A stretch of 23,864 nt of DNA from NCBI GenBank assembly GCA_038246975.1, contig JBBRVJ010000033.1:1-23864 (forward strand), written 5' to 3'. Positions 1 to 7,490 of this stretch are shown in pieces. Every line of letters begins with the position of its first letter. The first letter of the stretch is position 1. This DNA is from JAIYDJ01 sp038246975 (lineage in GTDB: Bacteria; Pseudomonadota; Alphaproteobacteria; Rhodobacterales; Rhodobacteraceae). A program made the position numbers and the translations under genes. A model generated the notes under the pieces. The model was given only the letters and a program-made list of their open reading frames with translations. It was not told the DNA's origin and did no database searches.

Positions 1-1
1 C

Positions 2-1174
2 CGCATCTTCAACCAGATGACCCGGCAGTTGAAGGGCCAGCGCGAGGCCCTGATGGACAGTCACCGCCAGACCGAAACCCGGCGCAGGCAATTCGATTCG
101 GTGCTGTCGAACGTGACGGCGGGGGTGATCGGGCTGGATGCGGATGGGAACATCGACTTTGTGAACCGGGCCGCTGAACGGTTGCTGGACATGGCGGATG
201 GCGTTTCGGACCGGCCTCTGGTGGCCTCGGTCCCCGAATTTGCCGACCTGTTCGACCGTCTGCGGGTCAGCATCGGATTGGCGGTGCAGGACGAGGTGCG
301 CCTGACCCGCAAGGGCAAGCTGGAAAGCCTGCTGGTACGGATGAGCGGGCGGCGCGGCGAGGGGGGGCGGCTGGAGGGTTATGTGGTGGCCTTCGACGAC
401 GTGACCGACCTTGTCTCGGCGCAACGAATGGCGGCCTGGGGCGACGTGGCGCGGCGGATCGCGCATGAAATCAAGAACCCGCTGACCCCGATTGCCCTGT
501 CTGCCGAACGGATCAAGCGCAAATTCCGGGGACAAGTGCAGGACCCCGACGATCTTGAACAGTTGACGGACGTTATCGTGCGCCAGACCAATGACTTGCG
601 GCGCATCGTTGATGAATTCTCCAAGTTCGCCCGGATGCCGGAACCCGACCGACGCGACACCGACCTGACCGCCTTGGTCCGTGCCGCCGTGATGTTGCAG
701 GAAAACGGCCAGCCCGACGTGACGTTCGTCAAATCCCTGCCCGGTCTGCCGCTGATGGTGGAACTTGATGGAACGATGATCGGGCAGGCGTTGACAAACC
801 TGATCAAGAATGCCGGAGAAGCGATTGAAGCCTATCAGGAAATAGTCGTAACGGGGTTTGCGCCGGAGATTCGTGTCGCCCTGATCGCGGGCGAGGAAGA
901 GGCGCTGATCACGATTTCCGACAATGGCACCGGCCTGCCGCCCGATCGCGCGCGGTTGTTCGAACCCTATGTCACGACGCGGGAAAAGGGCACCGGTCTG
1001 GGCCTGCCCATCGTCAAGAAGATCATCGAGGAACATGGCGGGACGCTGATCCTGACGGACGCGCCCGTGTTTGAAGGAAACGCCCATGCCGGGGCCATGG
1101 CAGAGATCCGTCTGCCAAAGGCCCTGCGCAAACGGGCTGTGCGACATCTGGCCGCCGTCGGCCAAGGGGGATGA
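2..1174 (+). CDS. ntrY: NtrY sensor histidine kinase, 3' part (5' end outside window)
   Basis: This is the C-terminal portion of the membrane sensor kinase that phosphorylates NtrX in the NtrYX two-component system, linked in alphaproteobacteria to nitrogen and redox control. The frame is open from base 2, and the first residues (RIFNQM...) look like the end of a HAMP linker, so the transmembrane and periplasmic parts lie upstream of the window. A PAS domain follows (around NVTAGVIGLDADGNI). The H-box is RIAHEIKNPLTP, with the phospho-accepting His codon at 464-466. The ATP-binding domain shows the N box (LIKNAGEAIE), G1 (SDNGTGLP) and G2 (GTGLGLPIVKKI). The stop codon is one base before the ntrX TTG start, so the two are probably co-translated. 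Family assignment comes from the domain order and the ntrX partner and is firm; the signal sensed cannot be read here. Confidence 0.95.
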   Translation, partial: RIFNQMTRQLKGQREALMDSHRQTETRRRQFDSVLSNVTAGVIGLDADGNIDFVNRAAERLLDMADGVSDRPLVASVPEFADLFDRLRVSIGLAVQDEVRLTRKGKLESLLVRMSGRRGEGGRLEGYVVAFDDVTDLVSAQRMAAWGDVARRIAHEIKNPLTPIALSAERIKRKFRGQVQDPDDLEQLTDVIVRQTNDLRRIVDEFSKFARMPEPDRRDTDLTALVRAAVMLQENGQPDVTFVKSLPGLPLMVELDGTMIGQALTNLIKNAGEAIEAYQEIVVTGFAPEIRVALIAGEEEALITISDNGTGLPPDRARLFEPYVTTREKGTGLGLPIVKKIIEEHGGTLILTDAPVFEGNAHAGAMAEIRLPKALRKRAVRHLAAVGQGG

Positions 1175-1175
1175 G

Positions 1176-2582
1176 TTGAGCAGCATTTTGATCGTCGACG
1201 ACGAAAAAGACATCCGCGAACTGATCGGGGATATCCTGAAGGACGAAGGCTATGCCGTTCGTCTGGCGGGAAATTCCGACGACTGCATGTCAGAGATCAA
1301 CGCGGATTTGCCCAGCCTGATGATCCTCGACATCTGGCTCAAGGACAGCCGGATGGACGGGATCGACATTCTGAAAGCGGTGAAACGCGACAATCCTGAT
1401 GTGCCGGTCGTCATCATCTCGGGCCATGGCAACATCGAGATCGCTGTCGCGGCGATCAAGCAGGGGGCCTATGACTTCATCGAAAAGCCGTTCAACATTG
1501 ACCAGTTGATGGTGGTGGTAGCCCGCGCGATGGAAACCAGCCGTCTACGTCGCGAAAATTCCGATTTGCGCCGCCGCGATGCGACCGCGGCCGATATGCT
1601 TGGGGCAAGTCCGGCCTTCAAGGGGTTGAAATCACAACTGGAAAAGGTCACGAAGTCGAACGGTCGCGTCATGTTGACCGGGCCTGCCGGGTCGGGCAAG
1701 GAACTTGCCGCGCGGTTCATTCATGCCAATTCCAACCGGGCGGCGTCTGCGTTCGTCTCGGTCTCGTCGGCGACGGTCGAGCCGGATCGGATGGAGGAGG
1801 TGCTGTTCGGGCGCGAAACCTCGGAACGCGGGGTTGAAAAGGGGTTGCTGGAGCAGGCACATGGCGGGGTGGTCTATTTCGACGAAGTGGCCGATATGCC
1901 CTTGGGAACCCAGTCGAAAATCCTGCGGGTGCTGGTGGAACAGCAGTTCACCCGCGCCGGGGGAGCCGACAAGGTGCGCGTCGACATGCGGGTGATTTCG
2001 TCCACCACGCGCGATTTGCGGGCCGAAATATCGGCGGGTCGCTTCCGGCAGGAACTTTATGACCGTCTGAACGTGGTGCCGATTCCGGTGCCAAGTCTGG
2101 AAGAGCGCCGCGAGGACATTCCCGACCTGACCCGGCATTTCATCGACATGTTCCACCGCACCCAAGGTCTGCCGCTGCGCCAGTTGACCCCGGAATCCGA
2201 GGCGATGCTGCAAACGATGCAATGGCCGGGCAACGTGCGGCAGTTGCGCAACGTGATCGAACGGGTGCTGATCCTTGGCGACGGGGCGGGGCCGATCGAG
2301 GCGCGCGAATTGCCTGGGCAGGAGGCGCCAATCGAGAGTGGCGGGCGGATGGTTCTGGGCGGGGCGATGGCGACCCTGCCGCTGCGCGAAGCGCGCGAGG
2401 TGTTTGAACGCGAATACCTGCTGACCCAGATCAACCGCTTTGGTGGCAACATCAGCCGCACCGCAGGCTTTGTCGGCATGGAACGCAGCGCCCTGCACCG
2501 CAAGCTGAAATCGCTTGGGGTGGTGACGACGTCGAAATCGGCGGCGCGGGGAATGGACGATGACGATGATCTGGATGACTGA
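1176..2582 (+). CDS. ntrX: NtrX response regulator lacking the GAFTGA loop
   Basis: This is a cytoplasmic DNA-binding response regulator, partner of NtrY, of 468 residues. The receiver domain has acidic residues D8/D9, the phospho-acceptor D52 (LMILDIWL) and K104 (IEKPF). A central AAA+ domain follows with Walker A GPAGSGKE and Walker B VVYFDEV, then a C-terminal Fis-type helix-turn-helix (NISRTAGFVGMERSALHRKLK). The usual sigma-54 contact loop GAFTGA is absent: between LFG and the Walker B strand the protein reads RETSERGVEKGLLEQ. Activation of sigma-54 RNA polymerase is therefore unlikely. I chose the TTG at 1176 because AAGGGGG lies 5 bases upstream, it follows the ntrY stop by one base, and translation then starts exactly at the receiver fold. 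The frame stays open further upstream but runs inside ntrY. The acidic tail (DDDDDLDD) is a visible oddity. Confidence 0.95.
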   Translation: MSSILIVDDEKDIRELIGDILKDEGYAVRLAGNSDDCMSEINADLPSLMILDIWLKDSRMDGIDILKAVKRDNPDVPVVIISGHGNIEIAVAAIKQGAYDFIEKPFNIDQLMVVVARAMETSRLRRENSDLRRRDATAADMLGASPAFKGLKSQLEKVTKSNGRVMLTGPAGSGKELAARFIHANSNRAASAFVSVSSATVEPDRMEEVLFGRETSERGVEKGLLEQAHGGVVYFDEVADMPLGTQSKILRVLVEQQFTRAGGADKVRVDMRVISSTTRDLRAEISAGRFRQELYDRLNVVPIPVPSLEERREDIPDLTRHFIDMFHRTQGLPLRQLTPESEAMLQTMQWPGNVRQLRNVIERVLILGDGAGPIEARELPGQEAPIESGGRMVLGGAMATLPLREAREVFEREYLLTQINRFGGNISRTAGFVGMERSALHRKLKSLGVVTTSKSAARGMDDDDDLDD

Positions 2583-2594
2583 TCGGAGTCGCGC

Positions 2595-3971
2595 GTGAAG
2601 GTCATCATCTGCGGGGCGGGGCAGGTCGGCTGGCAGATCGCCCGGCAACTGTCAGGCGAAAGCAACGCCGTGACTGTCGTTGACAAGAACGGTGACCTCG
2701 TACGCCGCGCGACGGATACGCTGGATGTTCAAGGTGTTACCGGCTTTGCCTCGCACCCCGACGTGCTGGAACGGGCCGGTGCGCGCGACGCCGATCTGAT
2801 CATTGCCGCGACCTATTCTGACGAGGTCAACATGATCATCTGTCAGGTCGCACATTCCGTCTTTTCGATCCCGCGCAAGATCGCCCGCATCCGCGCGCAA
2901 AGCTATCTGGACCCGGCCTATGCCGACCTTTACCGGCAGGGTCATCTGTCGATCGACGTGACGATCAGCCCCGAGCGTGAAGTGGCCGATGCAGCACTGC
3001 AACGGCTTGCAGCACCTGCGACATTCGACACCGAAACCTTCATGGACGGGCGGGCGCAGCTTCTGGGCATCGCGTTGAGCGAGGATTGTCCGATCCTGAA
3101 CACCCCGTTGCGGCAATTGAACGATCTGTTTCCCAGCTTGCGGGCAATCGTCGTCGGGGTGCGGCGCGAGGGCCGGTTGTTTGCGCCCGACCCTGCCGAC
3201 CAGTTGTTTGCCGGAGACATGATCTATGCCTTTACCCATTCTGACGACGTGACGCGGGCGCTGGACATCTTTGGCAAGAAGACCCCCAAGCAGAACCGCA
3301 TCGTGATCATCGGCGGCGGCAATGTCGGGCTGGCCGTGGCGCTGGCGCTGGAGGCGCGCAGCGACCGGGTCCGCTGCAAGATCATCGAGCGCGACCGCGC
3401 CACCGCCGAGGCTGCGGCGGATGCGCTGACCCGGACCATCGTGCTGCACGGCGACGGGATGGATATGGATATCCTGATGGAGGCCGCGATTGACCGCGCC
3501 GACGCGGTTCTGGTGGTGACGGACGATGACAAGACCAACCTTCTGGCTGCCGTGCGGGCCAAGCAGGCGGGGTGTCCGATGGTCATTGCCCTTGTCAACG
3601 ACCCGACGCTGGCCCCTCTGATGGGTCCGCTGAACATCGACGCCTATATCAACCCGCGCGCCACCACGGTCAGTTCGATCCTGCGCCATATCCGGCATGG
3701 CAAGGTGCGGTCGATCTATTCGATTGGCGACGCCGAGGCAGAGATGATCGAGGCGCAGGTGCTCGGCACGTCGCCTTTGTCCGGCAAGCTGATCCGCGAC
3801 ATCGAGTTTCCGACCGGAGTTCTGGTCGGCGCGGTGATGAAGGGCGACAAGGTCCTGAAACCGACCGGCGATCTGCGGATCGAGACCGGCAACGTCATAG
3901 CCTTGTTCGCCCTGACATCAGACGTGCCGCAGGTCGAACACCTGCTGCAAGTCACCATCGACTTTTTCTGA
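2595..3971 (+). CDS. trkA: TrkA, NAD-binding regulatory subunit of Trk potassium uptake
   Basis: This is the cytoplasmic gating subunit of the Trk potassium transporter; it binds nucleotide and controls the TrkH channel. The protein has 458 residues, the usual TrkA length. It shows the family's duplicated RCK architecture: a first Rossmann fold starting at IICGAGQVG (residues 4-12) and a second at IIGGGNVGL (near residue 238), each followed by an RCK-C segment. The start is a GTG 12 bases after the ntrX stop with GGAG 6 bases upstream. The stop is followed after one base by the trkH start, so the two Trk subunits are probably made from one message. Identification is firm. Confidence 0.95.
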   Translation: MKVIICGAGQVGWQIARQLSGESNAVTVVDKNGDLVRRATDTLDVQGVTGFASHPDVLERAGARDADLIIAATYSDEVNMIICQVAHSVFSIPRKIARIRAQSYLDPAYADLYRQGHLSIDVTISPEREVADAALQRLAAPATFDTETFMDGRAQLLGIALSEDCPILNTPLRQLNDLFPSLRAIVVGVRREGRLFAPDPADQLFAGDMIYAFTHSDDVTRALDIFGKKTPKQNRIVIIGGGNVGLAVALALEARSDRVRCKIIERDRATAEAAADALTRTIVLHGDGMDMDILMEAAIDRADAVLVVTDDDKTNLLAAVRAKQAGCPMVIALVNDPTLAPLMGPLNIDAYINPRATTVSSILRHIRHGKVRSIYSIGDAEAEMIEAQVLGTSPLSGKLIRDIEFPTGVLVGAVMKGDKVLKPTGDLRIETGNVIALFALTSDVPQVEHLLQVTIDFF

Positions 3972-3972
3972 C

Positions 3973-5469
3973 GTGCTGCGCCGTCTGTCCGATCTGCCGT
4001 TTCTGGTGATCCTGATGGGGCTTGCGGCGGTGGCCATGCTGCTGCCCGCCGCCCATGCGGCGGTGGCGCGGCAGTTCGACGTGGGGCGGGCGTTTCTATA
4101 TTCGGCGCTGATGCTGATGGTACTGACCGGAATGATCGCGATTGCGACTGCCAACCGCCGCCCCCGACCGTCTCCGCGCCGTCACCTGATGATTCTGGTG
4201 GCCAGCTATGCGGTGCTGCCGCTGGTTCTGGCGCTGCCGATCACGCAGAGTATGGACGGCCTGTCGACCTGGGACGCCTGGTTCGAGATGCTGTCGGCCT
4301 TTACCACCACCGGGGCCACGCTGTTTGCGCCAGAGATGCTGCCCGACACCCTGCACCTTTGGCGGTCGCTGGTCGGCTGGTTCGGCGGGTTCTTCATTCT
4401 GGTGATGGCGCTGGCCGTGCTGGCGCCGCTCAACATGGGCGGTGTCGAGGTGGCGACGGGGCGAACCCCTGGTCGGGGTGTGGGGGGGGCCATGCCGGTC
4501 TCCCGCATCGCCGATCAGGGAGAGCGGATCACCTATTACGCCGTCATGCTGTTTCCGATCTATGGCGGGCTGACGCTGGCGTTGTGGATCGGGTTGCTGA
4601 TCGCGGGGGATGACGGGTTGGTGGCGCTGTGCCATGCCATGGCGGTGCTGTCAACCTCTGGCATCTCGCCGGTGGGGGGGATTGACGGAGACGCGGCGGG
4701 CAGGTCGGGCGAGGTGTTGATGGCCACCGTGATGTTTGTCACGATCAGCCGGGGGATCATGTTGTGGCTGGCGGGTCTGGATCGCACCTGGCGGCTGCGC
4801 GACCCCGAGTTGATGACGGCGGCAGTGATCGTGCTGATCGCCGCTGTCGTGATTGTTGCGCCTTATCTGTTTCAGGCGACGTCGCTGGCCGGGGCTGCAC
4901 GGCGGTTCTGGGGGGCGGCTTTTACCGGGTTGTCGTTCCTGACCACGACCGGCTTTGTGTCGCCCGACTGGATCGGGCGGGAAGACGGGTTTGGCTTGCA
5001 GCCGCCGGGCCTGATCCTTCTGGCGCTGGCGCTGGTCGGCGGCGGGGTCGCGACGACGGCGGGCGGGGTCAAGCTGCTGCGGGTTTATGCGCTGTACCGC
5101 CACGGCCAGCGCGAGTTGCAGCGGTTGATAGAGCCTTCATCTGTTGGCGGCCGCGGGCAGGACGCCCGGCAGTTGCGCGGCGAGGGGGCCTATCTGGCAT
5201 GGGTGTTCTTTGTGCTGTTCGCCATGTCGATCGGGCTGGTGACCGCGCTGTTGACCCTGTTGGGCGTCGAGTTGGAGGCCGCGATCATCCTTGCCCTTTC
5301 GGCGCTGACCACCACCGGACCTCTGGCGGGGATGGGGGGCGATGTGCCGATCAGTTGGGCGGATCTGGACCGTGGCCCGCAGGGCATTCTGGCGGCCGCG
5401 ATGGTTCTCGGGCGGCTTGAAACGCTGGCAGTGTTGGCTTTTCTGATGCCGGACGCGTGGCGGCGCTAG
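3973..5469 (+). CDS. trkH: TrkH potassium channel/transporter subunit
   Basis: This is the integral membrane subunit of the Trk low-affinity potassium uptake system, partner of TrkA just upstream. The 498-residue protein has many hydrophobic segments and the four pore-loop selectivity motifs expected of the TrkH/KtrB superfamily: TTTGAT (111-116), STSGIS (227-232), TTTGFV (324-329) and TTTGPL (446-451). Each carries the filter glycine. The start is a GTG one base after the trkA stop, consistent with translational coupling. The gene ends 132 bases before hfq. The assignment is firm. Confidence 0.95.
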   Translation: MLRRLSDLPFLVILMGLAAVAMLLPAAHAAVARQFDVGRAFLYSALMLMVLTGMIAIATANRRPRPSPRRHLMILVASYAVLPLVLALPITQSMDGLSTWDAWFEMLSAFTTTGATLFAPEMLPDTLHLWRSLVGWFGGFFILVMALAVLAPLNMGGVEVATGRTPGRGVGGAMPVSRIADQGERITYYAVMLFPIYGGLTLALWIGLLIAGDDGLVALCHAMAVLSTSGISPVGGIDGDAAGRSGEVLMATVMFVTISRGIMLWLAGLDRTWRLRDPELMTAAVIVLIAAVVIVAPYLFQATSLAGAARRFWGAAFTGLSFLTTTGFVSPDWIGREDGFGLQPPGLILLALALVGGGVATTAGGVKLLRVYALYRHGQRELQRLIEPSSVGGRGQDARQLRGEGAYLAWVFFVLFAMSIGLVTALLTLLGVELEAAIILALSALTTTGPLAGMGGDVPISWADLDRGPQGILAAAMVLGRLETLAVLAFLMPDAWRR

Positions 5470-5601
5470 GAAAGCCGCTGTAACGGGTTGTTTTGGGCTG
5501 GAATCCGCTTTATTTGCCCTCCATACTCGGCCCGGCTGATGACCGGGATGACAACCGGTGACGGGGATGTCCATAACGAGAAGAAACAGGGCAAAACAAA
5601 A

Positions 5602-5835
5602 ATGGCTGCCGACAAACAGAATTTGCAGGATGCTTTCCTGAACCATGTCCGCAAGGCCAAGGTTCCGGTCACGATCTTTTTGATCAACGGGGTCAAATTG
5701 CAGGGGGTCATCACCTGGTTTGACAACTTTTGCGTGCTTTTGCGCCGCGACGGGCAATCGCAACTGGTCTACAAACATGCGATTTCCACCATCATGCCGG
5801 GGGCGCCGATCAACTTGTACGACGGCGAAGATTGA
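5602..5835 (+). CDS. hfq: Hfq RNA chaperone
   Basis: This Sm-like RNA chaperone forms a hexameric ring and pairs small RNAs with mRNAs. The protein has 77 residues, lacking the long C-terminal tail of the enterobacterial form, as is typical of Rhodobacterales. The N-terminal QNLQDAFLNHVRK and Sm1 core (VPVTIFLINGVKLQG) are present. The proximal-face residues for U-rich 3' ends are visible as Q9, F43 and Y57-K58-H59 (YKHAIST), and the rim basic pair is R17-K18. The ATG at 5602 is preceded by CAGGG about 10 bases upstream, a modest ribosome site. The same frame is open further upstream but that part is not Hfq-like. The stop overlaps the hflX start. Its presence makes the small RNA candidate at 23007 a plausible client, which is inference. 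Confidence 0.97.
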   Translation: MAADKQNLQDAFLNHVRKAKVPVTIFLINGVKLQGVITWFDNFCVLLRRDGQSQLVYKHAISTIMPGAPINLYDGED

Positions 5836-7169
5836 CCTCTGATCTGCCTGACGACGAGGGCGACGATCTGCCTCCGCATGGCCGCGGGCCTGAAAGTCAT
5901 GACACCGCCGCAGCGGCCACCCGCGCCTATGTGCTGCACCCCGACCTGAAATCGGCCCACAGCCGCCGTCTGCCCGAACACGGGCTGGCCGAGGCGGTGG
6001 CGCTGGCCGCCGCCCTGCCGGGGATGGAGGTCGTGGGTGGGGAAGTCGTGCGGCTGGCGAAACTGGCGCCGGGGTTGCTGTTCGGCACCGGCAAGGTCGC
6101 CGAGTTGAAAGACCGCTTTGCCGAGGCGAAGGTCGAACTGGTGCTGGTCGATGGGCACGTAAGCCCGGTGCAACAGCGCAATCTGGAAAAGGAATGGGGG
6201 GTCAAGCTGCTGGACCGGACCTCGCTGATCCTCGAGATATTCGCGGATCGCGCCCGGACCCGCGAAGGCGTGTTGCAGGTGGAAACTGCCGCTCTGTCCT
6301 ATCAGCGGACCCGGCTGGTGCGGGCCTGGACTCACCTTGAACGCCAGCGCGGCGGGTTCGGGTTCGTCGGCGGCCCCGGCGAGACGCAGTTGGAATCGGA
6401 CCGTCGGGCGATTGACGATCAGGTCATCCGGCTCAAACGGCAGTTGGAAAAGGTGGCTAAAACCCGCGAGTTGCACCGCGCCGCGCGCCGCAAGGTGCCG
6501 TTTCCGCTGGTGGCACTGGTCGGCTATACCAACGCCGGGAAATCGACACTGTTCAACCGGATGACCGGGTCGGATGTCTTGGCGAAAGACATGCTTTTCG
6601 CCACGCTGGACCCCACAATGCGCGGCGTGGTGTTGCCGTCAGGGCGCAAGATCATCGCCTCGGACACCGTGGGGTTCATTTCGGACCTGCCGACACAGTT
6701 GGTTGCGGCGTTTCGCGCGACGCTGGAGGAAGTGCTGGAGGCTGATCTGATCCTGCACGTCCGTGACATCTCGCATCCCGAAAGTGCCGAACAGGCGGCG
6801 GATGTGGCCGATATTCTGACATCTTTGGGTGTGGGTGCCGGAGTGCCGCAGTTCGAGGTGTGGAACAAGCTGGACCTGGTCGACCCTTCGGCCCGCGACT
6901 CGCTGATGGCACAACGCGAAACCCGCGCCGGGGTGTTTCCGGTGTCGGCGCTTACGGGGGAAGGCGTGGACGGGCTGCTGGACGCGATCTCGTCGGCGTT
7001 CGAAGAAGTGCAGTCGGCCGAGGAATTGACGCTGAGCTTTGCCGAAGGGCGGTTGCGGGCGCGTCTGCATGCCTTGGGGGTTGTGATGACCGAGCAACAG
7101 GGCGATGATAGCTACCAGATCACTGTGCGCTGGACGGATCGCCAGAAAGCCCAGTGGACCGCAGACTGA
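5832..7169 (+). CDS. hflX: HflX ribosome-associated GTPase
   Basis: This is an OBG-HflX-family GTPase that binds the large ribosomal subunit and can split stalled ribosomes. With the TTG start at 5832 it has 445 residues, normal for HflX. The N-terminal domain (VLHPDLKS..., GLLFGTGKVAEL, LVDGHVSPVQQRNLE) precedes a glycine-rich segment (GGFGFVGGPGETQLE). The GTPase domain follows with G1 GYTNAGKST near 231-239, G3 DTVGFI near 278 and G4 NKLD near 345. The TTG shares bases with the hfq TGA (TTGA), suggesting coupling. No ATG or GTG occurs in frame between there and the conserved domain. The start is the least certain part of the call; the identity is firm. Confidence 0.94.
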   Translation: MTSDLPDDEGDDLPPHGRGPESHDTAAAATRAYVLHPDLKSAHSRRLPEHGLAEAVALAAALPGMEVVGGEVVRLAKLAPGLLFGTGKVAELKDRFAEAKVELVLVDGHVSPVQQRNLEKEWGVKLLDRTSLILEIFADRARTREGVLQVETAALSYQRTRLVRAWTHLERQRGGFGFVGGPGETQLESDRRAIDDQVIRLKRQLEKVAKTRELHRAARRKVPFPLVALVGYTNAGKSTLFNRMTGSDVLAKDMLFATLDPTMRGVVLPSGRKIIASDTVGFISDLPTQLVAAFRATLEEVLEADLILHVRDISHPESAEQAADVADILTSLGVGAGVPQFEVWNKLDLVDPSARDSLMAQRETRAGVFPVSALTGEGVDGLLDAISSAFEEVQSAEELTLSFAEGRLRARLHALGVVMTEQQGDDSYQITVRWTDRQKAQWTAD

Positions 7170-7211
7170 CGGACCACAGACTGACGCCGCGGATTTCTGA
7201 AAGGACACAAG

Positions 7212-7346
7212 ATGGCCAAGGGCAACAACCAGAAGACCAACAAGGAAAAGAAGAAACCCAAGAAGGAGGCGGTGAAGACCACCACGGTCTCGACCGCCGC
7301 CTCGACCCGTTCGGGGACCGAGATTGCAGGCAAGAAGATCGGCTGA
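7212..7346 (+). CDS. Lysine-rich 44-residue small protein, unknown function
   Basis: This short frame begins ATG GCC AAG and is preceded by AAAGGA about 7 bases upstream, a good ribosome site. It encodes 44 residues, 11 of them lysine. The first half is strongly basic (KEKKKPKK at 11-18) and the second half is low-complexity Thr/Ser/Ala ending in AGKKIG. There is no hydrophobic segment or cysteine. It starts 42 bases after hflX on the same strand and is probably the last gene of the hfq-hflX transcript, with a strong hairpin 31 bases after its stop. The composition suggests a disordered nucleic-acid-binding or ribosome-associated peptide, but this is only inference. Support is the ribosome site, the spacing and the biased composition. 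Confidence 0.72.
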   Translation: MAKGNNQKTNKEKKKPKKEAVKTTTVSTAASTRSGTEIAGKKIG

Positions 7347-7377
7347 GGCAGGGCAGGCACCACGTTTGTCAGCGAAG

Positions 7378-7400
7378 CCGGGGGGTTTCACACCCCCCGG
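7378..7400. repeat. Perfect 8-bp GC hairpin in a likely recurrent intergenic element
   Basis: CCGGGGGG (7378-7385) pairs perfectly with CCCCCCGG (7393-7400) around the loop TTTCACA. It is followed by a C-run and the box GTGGGATATTTGGGGACAG (7408-7426). There is no T-tract on either strand, so it is not a textbook intrinsic terminator. It lies between convergent genes (small ORF ending 7346, CoA-transferase ending 7491) and may end or stabilise their transcripts. From memory, similar GC hairpins followed by a GGGATATTTGG-like box recur between genes in Rhodobacterales; I cannot count copies here. Confidence 0.55.
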
Positions 7401-7490
7401 ACCCCCCGTGGGATATTTGGGGACAGAAAATGGGGCAGGGGTGTCAGGCGCTGCGCGACAGGGTTTGCGCGCGACACAGACGCGGGACGT

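Noticed and set aside
5488..5516. Promoter for hfq (TTGTTT, 17 bases, TATTTG)
   Set aside because: Only 3 of 6 matches in each box. The 132-base gap before hfq makes a promoter plausible, but the sequence does not show one clearly.
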